From contig MCFG01000081.1 in the NCBI GenBank assembly GCA_002104895.1, positions 99,501 to 163,500 on the forward strand: a DNA stretch of 64,000 nucleotides, read 5' to 3'. Of this stretch, positions 40,094 through 62,096 are shown in pieces; the stretch's first letter is position 1; each line of letters starts with the position of its first letter. The translations under genes were made by a program, and so were the position numbers. The notes below the pieces were generated by a model. That model worked only from the letters and a program-made list of their open reading frames with translations, was not told where the DNA came from and did no database searches. This DNA is from Anaeromyces robustus. Taxonomy: Eukaryota; Neocallimastigomycota; Neocallimastigomycetes; Neocallimastigales; Neocallimastigaceae.

Positions 40094-40899
40094 AAAAATA
40101 AAAAAATAATAATTATCATAATAAATAAATATTATATAAATAAATAATTGTTTTATTCAATTATACAATATTATTGATATTTATTTAATAAAAAATAATA
40201 TAATTATTTCTTATTGTGTAACATTTAATGGAGAATTTATTATTAATAAAATATATTAAATAAAAAAAGTAAAAGTTTATATATAAGCTTTTTTTTTTTT
40301 CTTTTTCTTTTTTTTAATATTAAATTTAAATGAAAAAGTTTGTTTTTTATGTTATTTTACTTTTATTTTTGTTTTATTAAACATTAATATATATTTCATT
40401 ATACAATAAATAGCTGTAGTATATTATTATATACAATTTATATAATTAAATATTATTTCAAAATTATAATTAATTAATGATAATTAAAAAAAAAAAAAAT
40501 TTATTGTGGATATTGTATTTTTCAAAATTTCTAAAAAATAATGCATAATTGTATATTTTAAATTTATTGATTTTTATTATTATCTCTATTCTTCTTTTAT
40601 TATATTATACAATAATTTCATTTATTATAAATTATAATATGCATAAAACTTTTATATATATATATATATTTAACTGTTCAGCATAACTTGTTTTTTAAAA
40701 TAATATAAAAATGATTGGTCAATATCTTTACTATTTAAAGTTCTAATTTCTCAATTTTTATTATTTAAAAAGAACAATTTTGTACCTTAAAAAAAATAGT
40801 TTAATAAAAAGTACAATAATATTAAAAAAAAATAAAATAATAATTATCATAATATACAAATATATATATATCTACAATAATAATAATAATTCATAAAAA
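39367..40899. repeat. AT-rich spacer with (TTTA)n microsatellite
   Basis: (TTTA)n with CATT, GTTT and GTA variants fills 39855-40050 and ends in a T-run; the 114-residue Tyr/Leu/Phe frame there is a repeat artefact. T-runs also lie at 39629-39653. The final stretch is the leader of the next membrane-protein gene. Confidence 0.8.
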
Positions 40900-41598
40900 A
40901 TGTTACTTACATTTACAATTTCAATATTTTGTATTTGTTACTTCATATTATTTATTTTAACTTTAAAGAAAGCTATTCAACACAAAAAATTCTATATGTA
41001 CATTATAGCTTTTCTTGCCTTAGGTTTATCCTATGACGCATTAATAATAGCTTTAGGTGGTATATTAAAATTAGATACTATAAAAACTCAAACATTTCAA
41101 ACCATATCCCTAATAAGATATATTCTTCATGGTATTATTATTCCTTTTCATTTTGTTATTTGTGAAGAAGTATTAAAACCAAAAAAGAAAATATGGTTCC
41201 CTATTATTTTATGTATAACAATAATAGTTGCTATCATTGGTTTTATTCAAGGTATTTACACTCAACTTGAACTTGCTTTTGCCTATAATATTTATAGATA
41301 TGCATCAAGTTCTTCAAATCCAAGATGGGTTATAATTCTTTTCTTATTTATAACCATTTTCCCAATGATACCATTATTAATTACTGGTTTTATTGTTTAT
41401 AGAAAAAGAAAGAATCCACATATATTTTTAAGTGCTTTCTTTATGTTCGCATTTGCTTGGATTGCAGAAGCATTAAGAAGTCTTAAAGAAATTAAATTCT
41501 TTATTTCAATGATAGGTGAACTTCTTATGTGTGTCTTTTTCTATATATACATTAATAAAGATATTAAAGAACAAGAATCAAAAAGAATTCTTCTTTAA
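40900..41598 (+). CDS. Seven-helix membrane protein, paralogue 2, 232 aa
   Basis: A full-length homologue of the gene at 32482, colinear along its length: GLSYDALIIALGGIL, LIRYILHG, ICEEVLKP, then YRYASSS and FISMIGE. Seven hydrophobic segments are again visible and the short tail is charged (KDIKEQESKR). The first helix is preceded by only a few residues, so the amino end is probably outside or lumenal. The gene lies on the same strand as its paralogues, with the secreted DUF3237-like gene between copies 1 and 2. Function unknown. Confidence 0.85.
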   Translation: MLLTFTISIFCICYFILFILTLKKAIQHKKFYMYIIAFLALGLSYDALIIALGGILKLDTIKTQTFQTISLIRYILHGIIIPFHFVICEEVLKPKKKIWFPIILCITIIVAIIGFIQGIYTQLELAFAYNIYRYASSSSNPRWVIILFLFITIFPMIPLLITGFIVYRKRKNPHIFLSAFFMFAFAWIAEALRSLKEIKFFISMIGELLMCVFFYIYINKDIKEQESKRILL

Positions 41599-42570
<972 letters not shown>

Positions 42571-43065
42571 ATGGTTTTAATATCATTTGGTTTATTCTAT
42601 AATAATGCTTCTATTATATCGTTAAATGGAATATTAAATTTTTCCATTATTCTAACAAATATTAATAAAATATTATCATTTGGAAGATATATATTACATG
42701 GAATTTTATTACTTTTATTGTTTTTAATTTGTAAAAAAATTATATCATCATCATCATCCAAAATATATCATTATTATTCAATTTTGATTACCACAACATA
42801 TACAATTATAGATATAATTCAAAGACTATATACAGTTCTTGAAATAGTTAAAACAAGTGTAATATATAGATATACTTCAAGTAATAAAACATCACCTCAA
42901 ATATGTATGACTGTACCAATTATTACAATGATTTATTTTTTTTATTTATTTATTTATAAGTTTATTAATAACATTGAAAAAGAAAAATTACTACAGGTTA
43001 ATTGGTAGCCTGTTTATATTTTTTTCCGTTGGCATCAGCCATTCGATCATTATTAAACTTTTTTT
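42571..43065 (+). pseudogene. Seven-helix membrane protein, paralogue 3, broken
   Basis: The frame 42571-43008 aligns to paralogues 1 and 2 from their second helix on: GLFYNNASIISLNGIL, GRYILHG, LICKKI, YRYTSSN. The first helix is absent and the acidic residues of YDA and CEE are replaced (YNN, CKK). After a frameshift close to 42990-43010 the neighbouring frame continues the homology with LFIFFSVGISHS, matching helix six of the paralogues, and then dissolves into A/T repeats. It is best read as a degenerate duplicate. Confidence 0.75.
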
Positions 43066-44539
43066 AATTTTTAATTATTGTCAATTTATTTGTTTTATTT
43101 TTTTTTTGTTTATTATATTTTTATTTTTTTTTTTTTTTTTTTTTTGTTTATTAATTTTTTAACAGAAAAAAATTATTTCTGTATAAAATCTATTGTATTC
43201 TTAAATGAAATAAAATATAATGTTTATTTTATTTATTATATTTAATACAAAGAATAATATTAACATAAAATTGTTTTATTTATTTTATTGATTTAATTCA
43301 ATAATTATTTTATGCAATATTTTATAATATACTTTTATGTAGTACAAATTTAAGTAATAAAACTATTTTATTAATTATTAAAATTAACAGAATAATAAAA
43401 TAAAATTAAATATTAAGAATTTAAATCAAAATCTCAATTTCATAATTTCGTGAAAAAAGAAAAAATTGAAATATTATTTAAAAAATTTCAACCAATCAAT
43501 TAACTATTTTTATCAAACAAAAAATAATTTAAAATATATATAATTTAATAAATATAAATAAATATCTATAAGATATTTATTCAATTTTTGAATTATAATT
43601 ACTTATACAATTTATATAATATAATACATGTAATTTAATTATAATAATAATATATTAATAATATATAAAAGGTATAAAATTAATAAAAATATGAATTAAT
43701 ATTCATATTTTTATTAATTATATATAATATATAATTGTACCAATTGTACTATTTATATTATTTAATCGTTGTTATATTATATATAAATTTGATTATACAC
43801 CTTGTATATATTAATTGAATGATTAGTATAAAATATTCTATTCTGTAAATTTAATATATTTTTTTAAATCTATTATTAATTTTTCCTTTAATATTAATAT
43901 GTTTGTATTCATTTTTTTTTGTTAATTAGAAAGGATTATATTATTTAATTTTTAATTTAATTGTTTATCCAAATTTACCCAAACCCTCTAAATTTAAGTT
44001 TTAATAATCATTAAATATAACAAATTATAATAGAAATTGTCAATACCTAAAATAGAAATGATTTTAAAATAAAATTTTTTATAGATTAGAACAAAGTACG
44101 AGTCAAACCCAGAGAGTTTTTATTTTTTACGAAGTCAATTTTTAAGGACTGACGAATTGATAAATAATGATATTATTAAATCATAATTTCAGGCAAATTT
44201 AATATTAAATAATTACCATAAATTTAAATTAAAAAAAAAAAAAAAAAAAAAAAATTAAATAAAACAATAATTGCATTTTGAGAATAATTGTACTTTAAGT
44301 TTTCTAAATAAATAAAAAAATAGAAATTTGAATATCATTAAGTTGGTTTTAAATATAATGAACAATAATTATAAATTATATTAAAAATAAAAGATGACTT
44401 CTAAAATAAAATAATAATTAACAGAAAATATTTATTATTAAATGATTACTAAATTATTTCATTGCTATTTAAATTAATAAAAATAATAAATGTAATAACC
44501 AAAATATCAGATTAAATAATAAAATTAATAATAAATTTA

Positions 44540-44578
<39 letters not shown>

Positions 44579-44928
44579 TATTATTATTATTATTATAGTT
44601 AAAAATCAAGTTAAATATTACATAAATAAAGTAAAACAAAATACATTTGTGGCTTATATCTTAATCTATGTAAATCCTTGAGATTTGATGTAAAATTTTA
44701 ACTTGGTTTAAGGCGTAACTTGATCAGAATGTACGTACAATTTATATTCAACTATATTAATAATAATAAATGCTCAAGGATTTGAGGCATATGATCATAT
44801 AAGATAATTAGTAGTTAGTAGATATAAAGTGGCTTATAAAATAAATCCGTTTAAATCATTGACATTGAAATTATGATTTAGAAAATAATAAATATTTAGA
44901 GAAATACGAAAATTTCACGCTATCGAGT
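43066..44928. other. AT-rich spacer upstream of the tRNA
   Basis: Mostly A/T words, with an (AAT)n/(ATT)n pair at 44540-44597 that can fold back. The 44645-44900 stretch is less biased: GTGGCTTAT is present at about 44650 and 44830, each followed by related sequence with AATC(C/A)(T/A)TGA, suggesting a diverged direct repeat or an old insertion just upstream of the tRNA. No coding frame is seen. Confidence 0.45.
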
Positions 44929-45000
44929 GGCTCAATGGTTTAGTGGTATAATTCTCGCTTAGGGTGCGAGAGGTCCCGGGTTCAATTCCCGGTTGAGCCC
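44929..45000 (+). tRNA. tRNA-Pro (anticodon AGG)
   Basis: A complete cloverleaf. The acceptor arm GGCTCAA pairs with TTGAGCC, with discriminator C. The anticodon stem CTCGC/GCGAG encloses TTAGGGT with AGG at 44961-44963. The T arm is CCGGG-TTCAATT-CCCGG. There is no intron and CCA is not encoded. A run of more than twenty T residues follows at once and would terminate RNA polymerase III. Confidence 0.97.
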
Positions 45001-45157
45001 TCTTTTTTTTTTTTTTTTTTTTTTTAAATTCTTCAGTTGTATCCAATATTTTATTTTTCTTTTTAAATTTTTTAATTTATATATATTATTATCATTTATA
45101 ATATGTATAAAATTTATATTTAATATATAAATTTATTCAAACCAATAATAAATTTAG

Positions 45158-45189
<32 letters not shown>

Positions 45190-45598
45190 TATAAAAAAAT
45201 TTTTTACATGAAACAATAGTATAACAATATATAAAAAAGAAAAGAAAATAAAAATACATAAATATTTATTTATCTATTTATTAATTTATTTTTCTATTTT
45301 TTTTTTTTTTTTTTTTTCAAAAATTTATTGTTTTAAATGTTTTTATTGTTTATATTATTTTTATATTATTTTTCTACTAAATTCTATTAATATTTGGTGA
45401 TACATTAAATAATTATTAATTTATTTTATATTATTATTTATTTATTTTATAATTTTTTTTTTAATTATAACAATAATAAAAAAAGAAAATTATTGTAATA
45501 TATGATAATATATGACTTGAATTATTAATTTAAATAAATATAATTGTGTGAATCATTAATATATAAATTTATGAATCAGAATTAATAGATAGGAATAA
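45001..45598. other. AT-rich spacer
   Basis: Starts with the poly-T terminator of the tRNA; further T-runs are at 45160-45183 and 45297-45317. No gene is seen. Confidence 0.8.
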
Positions 45599-47456
45599 TT
45601 AAAAGATTAAAGGTTCTGGTTCTGGCCATATTAAATCTTTTTTAATATAGATAATAATGTATAATTAATAATATGAATCCATGAATATATTATAATATAA
45701 AATAAATTTTTTTTTTTATAATATTATTATATATTACCACTTTCTAATACTAATCCATAATCTGGTGAGAATATTTCATTCCATTCATTAATATTTATAA
45801 TATTTATATTTGAATTTAATAATTGTATTAATTGGGTATCCGAAGGAATATAATTACTATGTTTATTTCCTAATTCTTCTAAGGTCGTTTTGATTTCATC
45901 CTAAAAATATATATATATATATATATATATTTATTTAAAAAAAATAAGTATATAACATATTATATATCAGTATTATATAATATTATATAATAATAAATAT
46001 ATATAAATAATTTTTTTTTTTACTTTTGTAATTTTTGAAAGTGTACCACCTAAAGAAACTAAATTATCAATTAAATTAAATATCTTATATAATAAACATA
46101 ATAAATATTATAAATATAATAAAAAAATATTATATTAAAAAAATTAATTAATATATATATATATAAATTTGATTAATGATACATATATATATTTAACTAT
46201 AAATATATTATTATATAATAATAGATAAATTTTTTTAATTATTACTGTATCATCAATATGTTCATCAGATAATTCATCTTCAGTATAAGTTTTATCAAGT
46301 TTTGGTAAAGCTTTATTAATCCAAAATGGAAAAGATCGATTCTCAATGTAATATATTATAAAGTTAAAGATTTATATTGCTTTAAAATAACATATAGGTA
46401 ATATATATATATATATTTAATTTAAATAAATTAAAAGGATATATAGTCATTATAATAAATATATCTAATGGAATCATAATCAATTAATTTATTTTCTTTA
46501 ATTTCATCCATTACACAATTAGTGATTTTTTGAGAAGCCTTAAATGAATATTTATTATTAATGAAATATTTAAATTAATAATTATTATTAGGTTAAAATC
46601 ATAATAATATATTTTTTTTTTATATTTTGTTATTATTAATATAAATTTGATAGTTTATTAATATAATTATTTAAATCTAATAAATATTAGTCAATATTCT
46701 TTTTTTTTTTATCTTTCGAAATATAATATAAATAAATAATTTTTTTATATTATTTTTATTTGTGATAAAATCATACTTCAAGGAAATGAATGAATGCAAT
46801 TTCAGAGTATAGAAATAATCCCGTTATAATAGAATCTGCATTTTGGTGTTTTTTAACAAATGTAGCGTAATAAACTAAATTATAATTATTATATATCATA
46901 TAAAGAAATAATAATTTATTATTATTTTTTTTTATTTCATAATATTAAATATATATCATATTAATTGATATTAATTTATATGATATATAATAATTAAAAT
47001 AATTGATTATATATATATACCTCCTAAATCTGGCTGAGTAATTTTGTTTTTTTCTTCCTCTGGTAAATCATCAATATTTTTTAATTTTCCACAAATAACT
47101 ATTCGGCGTAAAATTTCTTTCTATTGATTAATACAAAAATTTCATTATCAATGAATATAAAATGAAAGTAAACGATTAAAAAATACAAAAAAGTTAAAAT
47201 TTTTACATTATTATAAATCTCTATATAATTATTATTATAATTATCATTTTCATTAATTATATTATAAAACAAACAAAAATAAAAAAAATATATATATATA
47301 TATATTTACTCTATTATGATTTGTATTGTCACGAATAATATCTAAGTAATTAGTATTTTTTACTTCAATTTCATTTCCTGCAGTTGTAACTGAACGTTTA
47401 GTATCTTTTTCACTGTCGGCTTTATTTTGATTATTTTTTTTATTGTCAGAAGCCAT
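45599..47456 (-). CDS. BLUF-like / TEX47-like protein, 8 exons, 267 aa
   Basis: Exons on the minus strand: 47456-47310, 47120-47021, 46874-46777, 46538-46443, 46347-46246, 46083-46024, 45900-45738, 45636-45599; frames join without a stop. The N-terminal 35 residues are polar and disordered. LRRIVICGKL, VYYATFVKKH, then ITGLFLYSEIAFIHFLE follow the order of a BLUF-like fold (beta strand, helix, ITGLLLY-type hairpin), and the end ESDLIWPEPEPL fits the (L/E)SxxxWPxPE finish I recall for the animal TEX47 family. That family is linked to sperm or cilia, so a role in the zoospore flagellum is a possible inference. I cannot confirm flavin-binding residues. Six introns are GT-AG; intron 4 is AT-AC. 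The name rests on remembered patterns, not a search. Confidence 0.8.
46348..46442 (-). other. Candidate U12-type AT-AC intron, 95 nt
   Basis: Read on the minus strand, this intron starts ATATCCTTTT, a match to the minor-spliceosome donor ATATCCTT. TCTTTAAC at 46370-46363 is close to the U12 branch site TTCCTTAAC, with the branch A 16 nt from the end. It finishes TTAC. It joins IYYNDY to IENRSF in phase 0. The interval has only one GT (in ATGTTA), which would not give a joined frame with the coding sequence upstream, and no good GT-AG alternative was found. Confidence 0.75.
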
Positions 47457-48981
47457 CTTTTTTTTTTTTTTTTTTTTTATTATTATTAATTAAATAGATA
47501 AAAAATAATAATTATTAAATAATAATAATTATATATTTATATTTGATAATATAATTAAATCAATAATTAAAAATTTTGTAAAATATTTTTTTATTACGTT
47601 TAAATACATTTTAAACTCAGAATAATGTACATTAATTTAAAATATAAATATAAAAACAAAAATAATAAATAATAAATTTTATTTTATAAGAAATTAAAAA
47701 AAATTATTATGTTAATATTTTTACAACAAATTTTGAGATGTAATGTATATTTCAAATTTATTTTATTTAACCATTCATTTATTTTTATTATTACAATGTA
47801 TACATATTTTATAATCATTATATATAGTTTACTACATGAAAATTTACTACATAATTTTATTGTACTACATCATAATACATTATAAAATACTATATAAATA
47901 GTCTATAATAAATATATTATAATATCATAAGAAAAAAATATAATATTGAACTTTATTTCTAACAATATATTTATATTAAATATATTAAATATATTAAATA
48001 TATTAAATAATATAAAATAATATTATATTTCATTTATTAAATATATTAATTTTTTTATTTAATTTTAATTATACAATTAATATTTTATTAATCTTTTATT
48101 ATTAATAATAATATTTATTGATTTACCAAAAACTTTAAAATTTTTAAATTTTTTTTTAAATTAAATAGATTAAAAAAATTGTTACACTTTTTATATTAAA
48201 TGAAATTTTCGAAAAAACTAGAATATAAAAGAAAATTGTAAAAAAATAAAAAAGGACAAATTAACAAGTTTTTAACACAAATATATATTATATTTTATGG
48301 TATTTTAAATATATTTTATTTAATTTTTTTTTATTTATTTTAAAAATTTACCAGCAATTTCTAAAATATAAAATTTTTATTAATATTTTTTATTAGTTAT
48401 AGAATGAGAAAAAAAAAAAAAAAAAGAATATAATCTTTTTAAACATTATTATTTTCCTTACTGACAAAAATATTCCTTTTTTTTTTTTTTTTTTTAAGTA
48501 TTAACATTATTTAAAAGTTATATTTATTTAATATTTATAGTAATATAGAGCTATTATTATCAAAATTGATAATATAATAAAAAAATTATTTTTTCATATA
48601 TTATCTTTTTTATACATTTTTTTTTTTCAAATATCAATACAATATTTTTCAGATAAAAAAAATAAAATGATATATATTATGGGAATATGTTTTATAATAA
48701 TAATATTTATTTATAAATTTTAAATATAATATTATTATTATTAAATATAAAAATTTGATATTTTTAAAAAATTTTTTTTTCTACTTTTAATTATTAGTTA
48801 AGATAGTAATATTATGATTTTTTTTTTTTTTTTTAAAAGAAAAAAATTTTTAATGTCTTTTTTAATAATATTTTTACATATTATTTTTTCTTTTTTTATA
48901 TATAAAGTTTTTTGTTGTATTTTTTATAATTTTTTATATATCTTTTTTATTTTTTATTTTGTTATTATTATATATTTAATA
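47457..48981. other. AT-rich spacer
   Basis: A T-run lies just upstream of the start of the BLUF-like gene; TACTACAT recurs near 47830-47875. The frame at 48814-49035 is Phe/Ile artefact overlapping the next gene. No gene is seen. Confidence 0.75.
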
Positions 48982-49758
48982 TTAAATATTCCAAGAGCTT
49001 CTCTTATTTTGATAATCAATTTCTTGCCATTTTAAAAATTTTTGATATTTATTACGTTCATGATTTTCAAATTCAAGTTTTTCATGGCATTTAATTTGTT
49101 GACGATAAACTTCTAATTCAACTCTCTTTTTATATTCATCAACACTTAATGGAGCCTTACCATAACAATAAGAATAAGAACGATATCTATTAGCTTTTTT
49201 CATTTCTGGTTTTGTTTCATTTTCATTTTCATTTTCATTTTCTTTATCTTTTTCTTTAATTAAACTATCAATACTTAAAACATCATTTTCAGATATAGCA
49301 GAGAGGGATTTAGAACGAGAATGAGTTTCCATTTTATTAGAGATTTTTCTTAATTTAGCATTTAAATTTGGATCAGTAGATACAGTATAATTTGTAAACT
49401 TTGGTCTTTGATTAGTAATTCTAAATTCACCTTCTTCTTGAATTGGTTCGATTGTTGGTTTAATTAGAGTATTATTATTAATAGGTAAATCATTAACTTG
49501 TTTAGTATTATATTCAGATAAGAAAGAAGCTGGAACACTATTAGAACGAGGTCTAATTAATGTACATTCAATATCACATTGTCTACGAGAAGAACCATAT
49601 AATCCATATGAATTTGGTGGTGCCATAGATTTTGGTCTAGTATTCTTTTTTGCATCTTTTGCATTTAATTCATCAATTTCATCTTTATTTTCAAGAATAA
49701 GTTTTTCAAAAATTTCTTGACATTTTTTTGTTAATTCATCATAATTATTAGATGCCAT
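48982..49758 (-). CDS. Protein of unknown function, 258 aa
   Basis: A single frame with normal codon texture. The N-terminus (MASNNYDELTKKCQEIFEKLI) is an amphipathic helix. The centre is low complexity and Ser/Arg-rich (RPKSMAPP, RPRSNSVPASF, SRSKSLSAIS), with RxxS contexts that could be phosphorylated by basophilic kinases. An ENENENE tract precedes a helical C-terminal part (LSVDEYKKRVELEVYRQQ ... RNKYQKFLKWQEIDYQ). No signal peptide, membrane helix or named domain is visible. It looks like a cytoplasmic, mostly disordered regulatory or adaptor protein, which is inference. It lies on the same strand as the BLUF-like gene, about 1.5 kb upstream of its start. Confidence 0.8.
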   Translation of the reverse strand: MASNNYDELTKKCQEIFEKLILENKDEIDELNAKDAKKNTRPKSMAPPNSYGLYGSSRRQCDIECTLIRPRSNSVPASFLSEYNTKQVNDLPINNNTLIKPTIEPIQEEGEFRITNQRPKFTNYTVSTDPNLNAKLRKISNKMETHSRSKSLSAISENDVLSIDSLIKEKDKENENENENETKPEMKKANRYRSYSYCYGKAPLSVDEYKKRVELEVYRQQIKCHEKLEFENHERNKYQKFLKWQEIDYQNKRSSWNI

Positions 49759-59600
<9,842 letters not shown>

Positions 59601-60418
59601 ATGGATTATTTAAAGAGTAATAATAGTAATAAAAAATACAATGACAGTCATTTTTTAAATGCTTTAATTGATTTTTCACCACTCTACTTCTTATCTATAT
59701 GGAGAGATATACCAATAAATCAATTATCAAACCATGTATCCAGTAAATTAATATCAGACTTATCAAAAAAATTTAGATATCTTGTAGAAATAACAAAATT
59801 CCCATATCAATGTGTTCTATCTTGTACCTATTATTTGTATATGTTAAGTAAAAAACATCCTGAATTAAAAGGTTATGGATCAGAAAAAAATTTAATGGTT
59901 ATGGCTTTAATGGTTACTAATAAAATGGTATATATTACATATATAACTATATTTAAAATAAAAAAATATTTTTCATTTTTCATTTTTCATTTTCTTTTCT
60001 TTTATTTAATTATTAATATATTTTTATTTATTATTCTTATACTTCTTTTTTTTTTTTTTAATTATAATAGTTATATGATAATACTTATTCAAATAAAACT
60101 TGGTCAGAAATTAGTGATATTCCGTTAGATGAATTAAACATTATGGAATTAGAGTTCTGCGGAGTATTAGATTATAATTTAAATATTGATCCAAAAAATT
60201 ATGGAATTTGGGAAAATTATATGAGAACCTTAGTATCAAAGTTTGAAAATGATTCTGTCAAGAGACTTAATTACTTAAAGACAGCTAGAGGTTTAACTGC
60301 AGAATCTAAATTAAATACTAAACAAAAAATATGTAACCCACCAAGTCCAATTACACCAATTACTCCAGTTGATGAATACTCCTGTATAAATAGAAATAGA
60401 AAACATCAAATATACTAG
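59601..60418 (+). CDS. PHO80-like (PCL-type) cyclin, two exons, 224 aa
   Basis: Exon 1 is 59601-59927 and exon 2 60071-60418, joined in phase 0 across a GTATAT ... AATAG intron of 143 nt. The joined cyclin box shows FPYQCVLSCTYYLYMLSKKH, then MVMALMVTNKM joined to LYDNTYSNKTWSEISDIPL, then LNIMELEFCGVLDYNL, which is the PHO80/PCL family signature (DNTYSNKxWxxISGI, LNxxExEFL). Such cyclins activate Pho85/CDK5-type kinases in phosphate, polarity or cell-cycle control. The protein is short, with a compact N-terminus and a Pro-rich tail (CNPPSPITPITPVDE) carrying SP/TP sites that could be CDK targets. Without splicing the frame would run into intron-coded Phe/Ile sequence, so the intron is well supported. 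Confidence 0.88.
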
Positions 60419-60541
60419 ATATTATAGAATAAATATACTTTTTTTTTTATAAATATTAGTCAAACATATTAGATTAATACATATTATATATGATTTTTAT
60501 TATTTAAAATATATTTAATTTTCATTCAAACAAAATAACTT

Positions 60542-60575
<34 letters not shown>

Positions 60576-60791
60576 GGATCAAGAAAAAACTTGAATAATT
60601 TACTTTTAATTTTTTTTTATTCCTTTTCTTTTTTTTATTAGAGTGAAAATGAAAATGATTATTATAAAAATCATAAAAACATCTTATAATTATATTTAAT
60701 TTTTATTTAAGAAATATTTATATAGAGTGTAGATTTAAAAAACTATCTGCTCTACATAATATTATAAATATTATATATTATTCAATCAGCA

Positions 60792-60854
60792 TTTATGAAT
60801 ATTTATGTTTATATATGTTACATCGACATATGTATTAACATAAATATTCATAAA
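60792..60854. repeat. Hairpin with 18-bp perfect arms
   Basis: TTTATGAATATTTATGTT at 60792-60809 is exactly complementary to 60837-60854. The 27-nt centre adds further imperfect pairing (ATATATG with CATATGTA). It lies about 375 bp after the cyclin stop. Confidence 0.85.
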
Positions 60855-62052
60855 AATATATATAAAAAAAAAATGAATAACAAATATCTTTTATTATTAA
60901 ATTATAAAAATTTAATAATGTAAAATATATAAATATTCATTATAAATTATATAATATCAATAGAACATATATATAACTTAAAGAAAAAAAAAAGATATAT
61001 TTAATAATACTTTATTTAATTTTTCTATATAATAAATTAATAAAGTATTATAAATTATTGTTTAATGTAGATATTTTTTATTTTCTTTTAACTTATTATT
61101 ATATATATATTTATATATATATTAATAATTATGAGCGTCAAAAGATAATTATTAAAAAAAATAATTATTAAAATAATAAAATGCTTATCGAATATTTAAA
61201 ATAATTGAAGTACTTTTTTCATATTTATTCTTTGTCATTCATTATGTGTCATTCATTATTCATTATGTGTCTCATTATGATTATATTAATTTTGGTATAA
61301 AAAAAAAAAAGGAGACTTACTCATCAACTATTTAAATTTTGGTAATATGATGGATAGAATTATTGAATAAATATTTTTATATATTTATATATATTTTTTA
61401 TAGTAATTTTTATCATAATATAAAAATGTACATTGTTAATTAATTATGAAACAATGTATAATGAGAAATGTATAATATTAAAATATCATAGAATTATAAT
61501 TTTTATATTAAAAATTTTAATTTTTTTATTTTTGACTTTTTAAATAAAAAAAAAAAAAAATAGGAGTATTTTTATTTTACTCCTTAATAAATTTAAACAT
61601 AATTTTTTTTTTTTAAAAAAAAAAAAAAAAAGAAAAGAATATTTAATTAATCCTTATTAAGTTTTTCCAAGTTATACTTTTAGAAATATTGATAAACTTT
61701 GAACCTTAATCTTTTGTTTAACATTTTAATTTACTCCTTAATGTTTTCATACATTATAATATTTTTGAAATAATAATAATAGATATTATTTATATAATTT
61801 TTTTTTCAAATATTGAAGAAATTTGGAATTTTGTCTTCTTTTCAAAACATTTTAATATTTTTACTCCTTAATATATTATAATTATTTGTATATATATATA
61901 TATTTATAACTCTAAAATTTTTTAGATTATAGGAAGAGAATACGTTCCTATGTTATTTTATTGATTATAAATAATTATTATTATAATAAAATAGTAAAAA
62001 AAAAAAAATAAATAAAAGAAAATTCTATCAAAAAAATCTATAATAAATATTT

Positions 62053-62096
62053 AATAGTACTATATTGAAATTATATAATTTCAGTATAGTACTATT
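62053..62096. repeat. 44-bp near-perfect palindrome
   Basis: Two 22-nt arms, beginning AATAGTACTATA and ending TATAGTACTATT, match in 21 of 22 positions; the single exception is a T opposite G. There is no loop. Confidence 0.9.

Noticed and set aside
39803-40147. 114-residue Tyr/Leu/Phe ORF
   Set aside because: Pure by-product of (TTTA)n and a T-run.
46348-46442. A GT-AG intron instead of AT-AC in the BLUF-like gene
   Set aside because: The only GT in the interval lies deep in AT-rich sequence, and using it would add an intron-like Ile/Tyr run to the protein; the AT-AC borders restore frame exactly.
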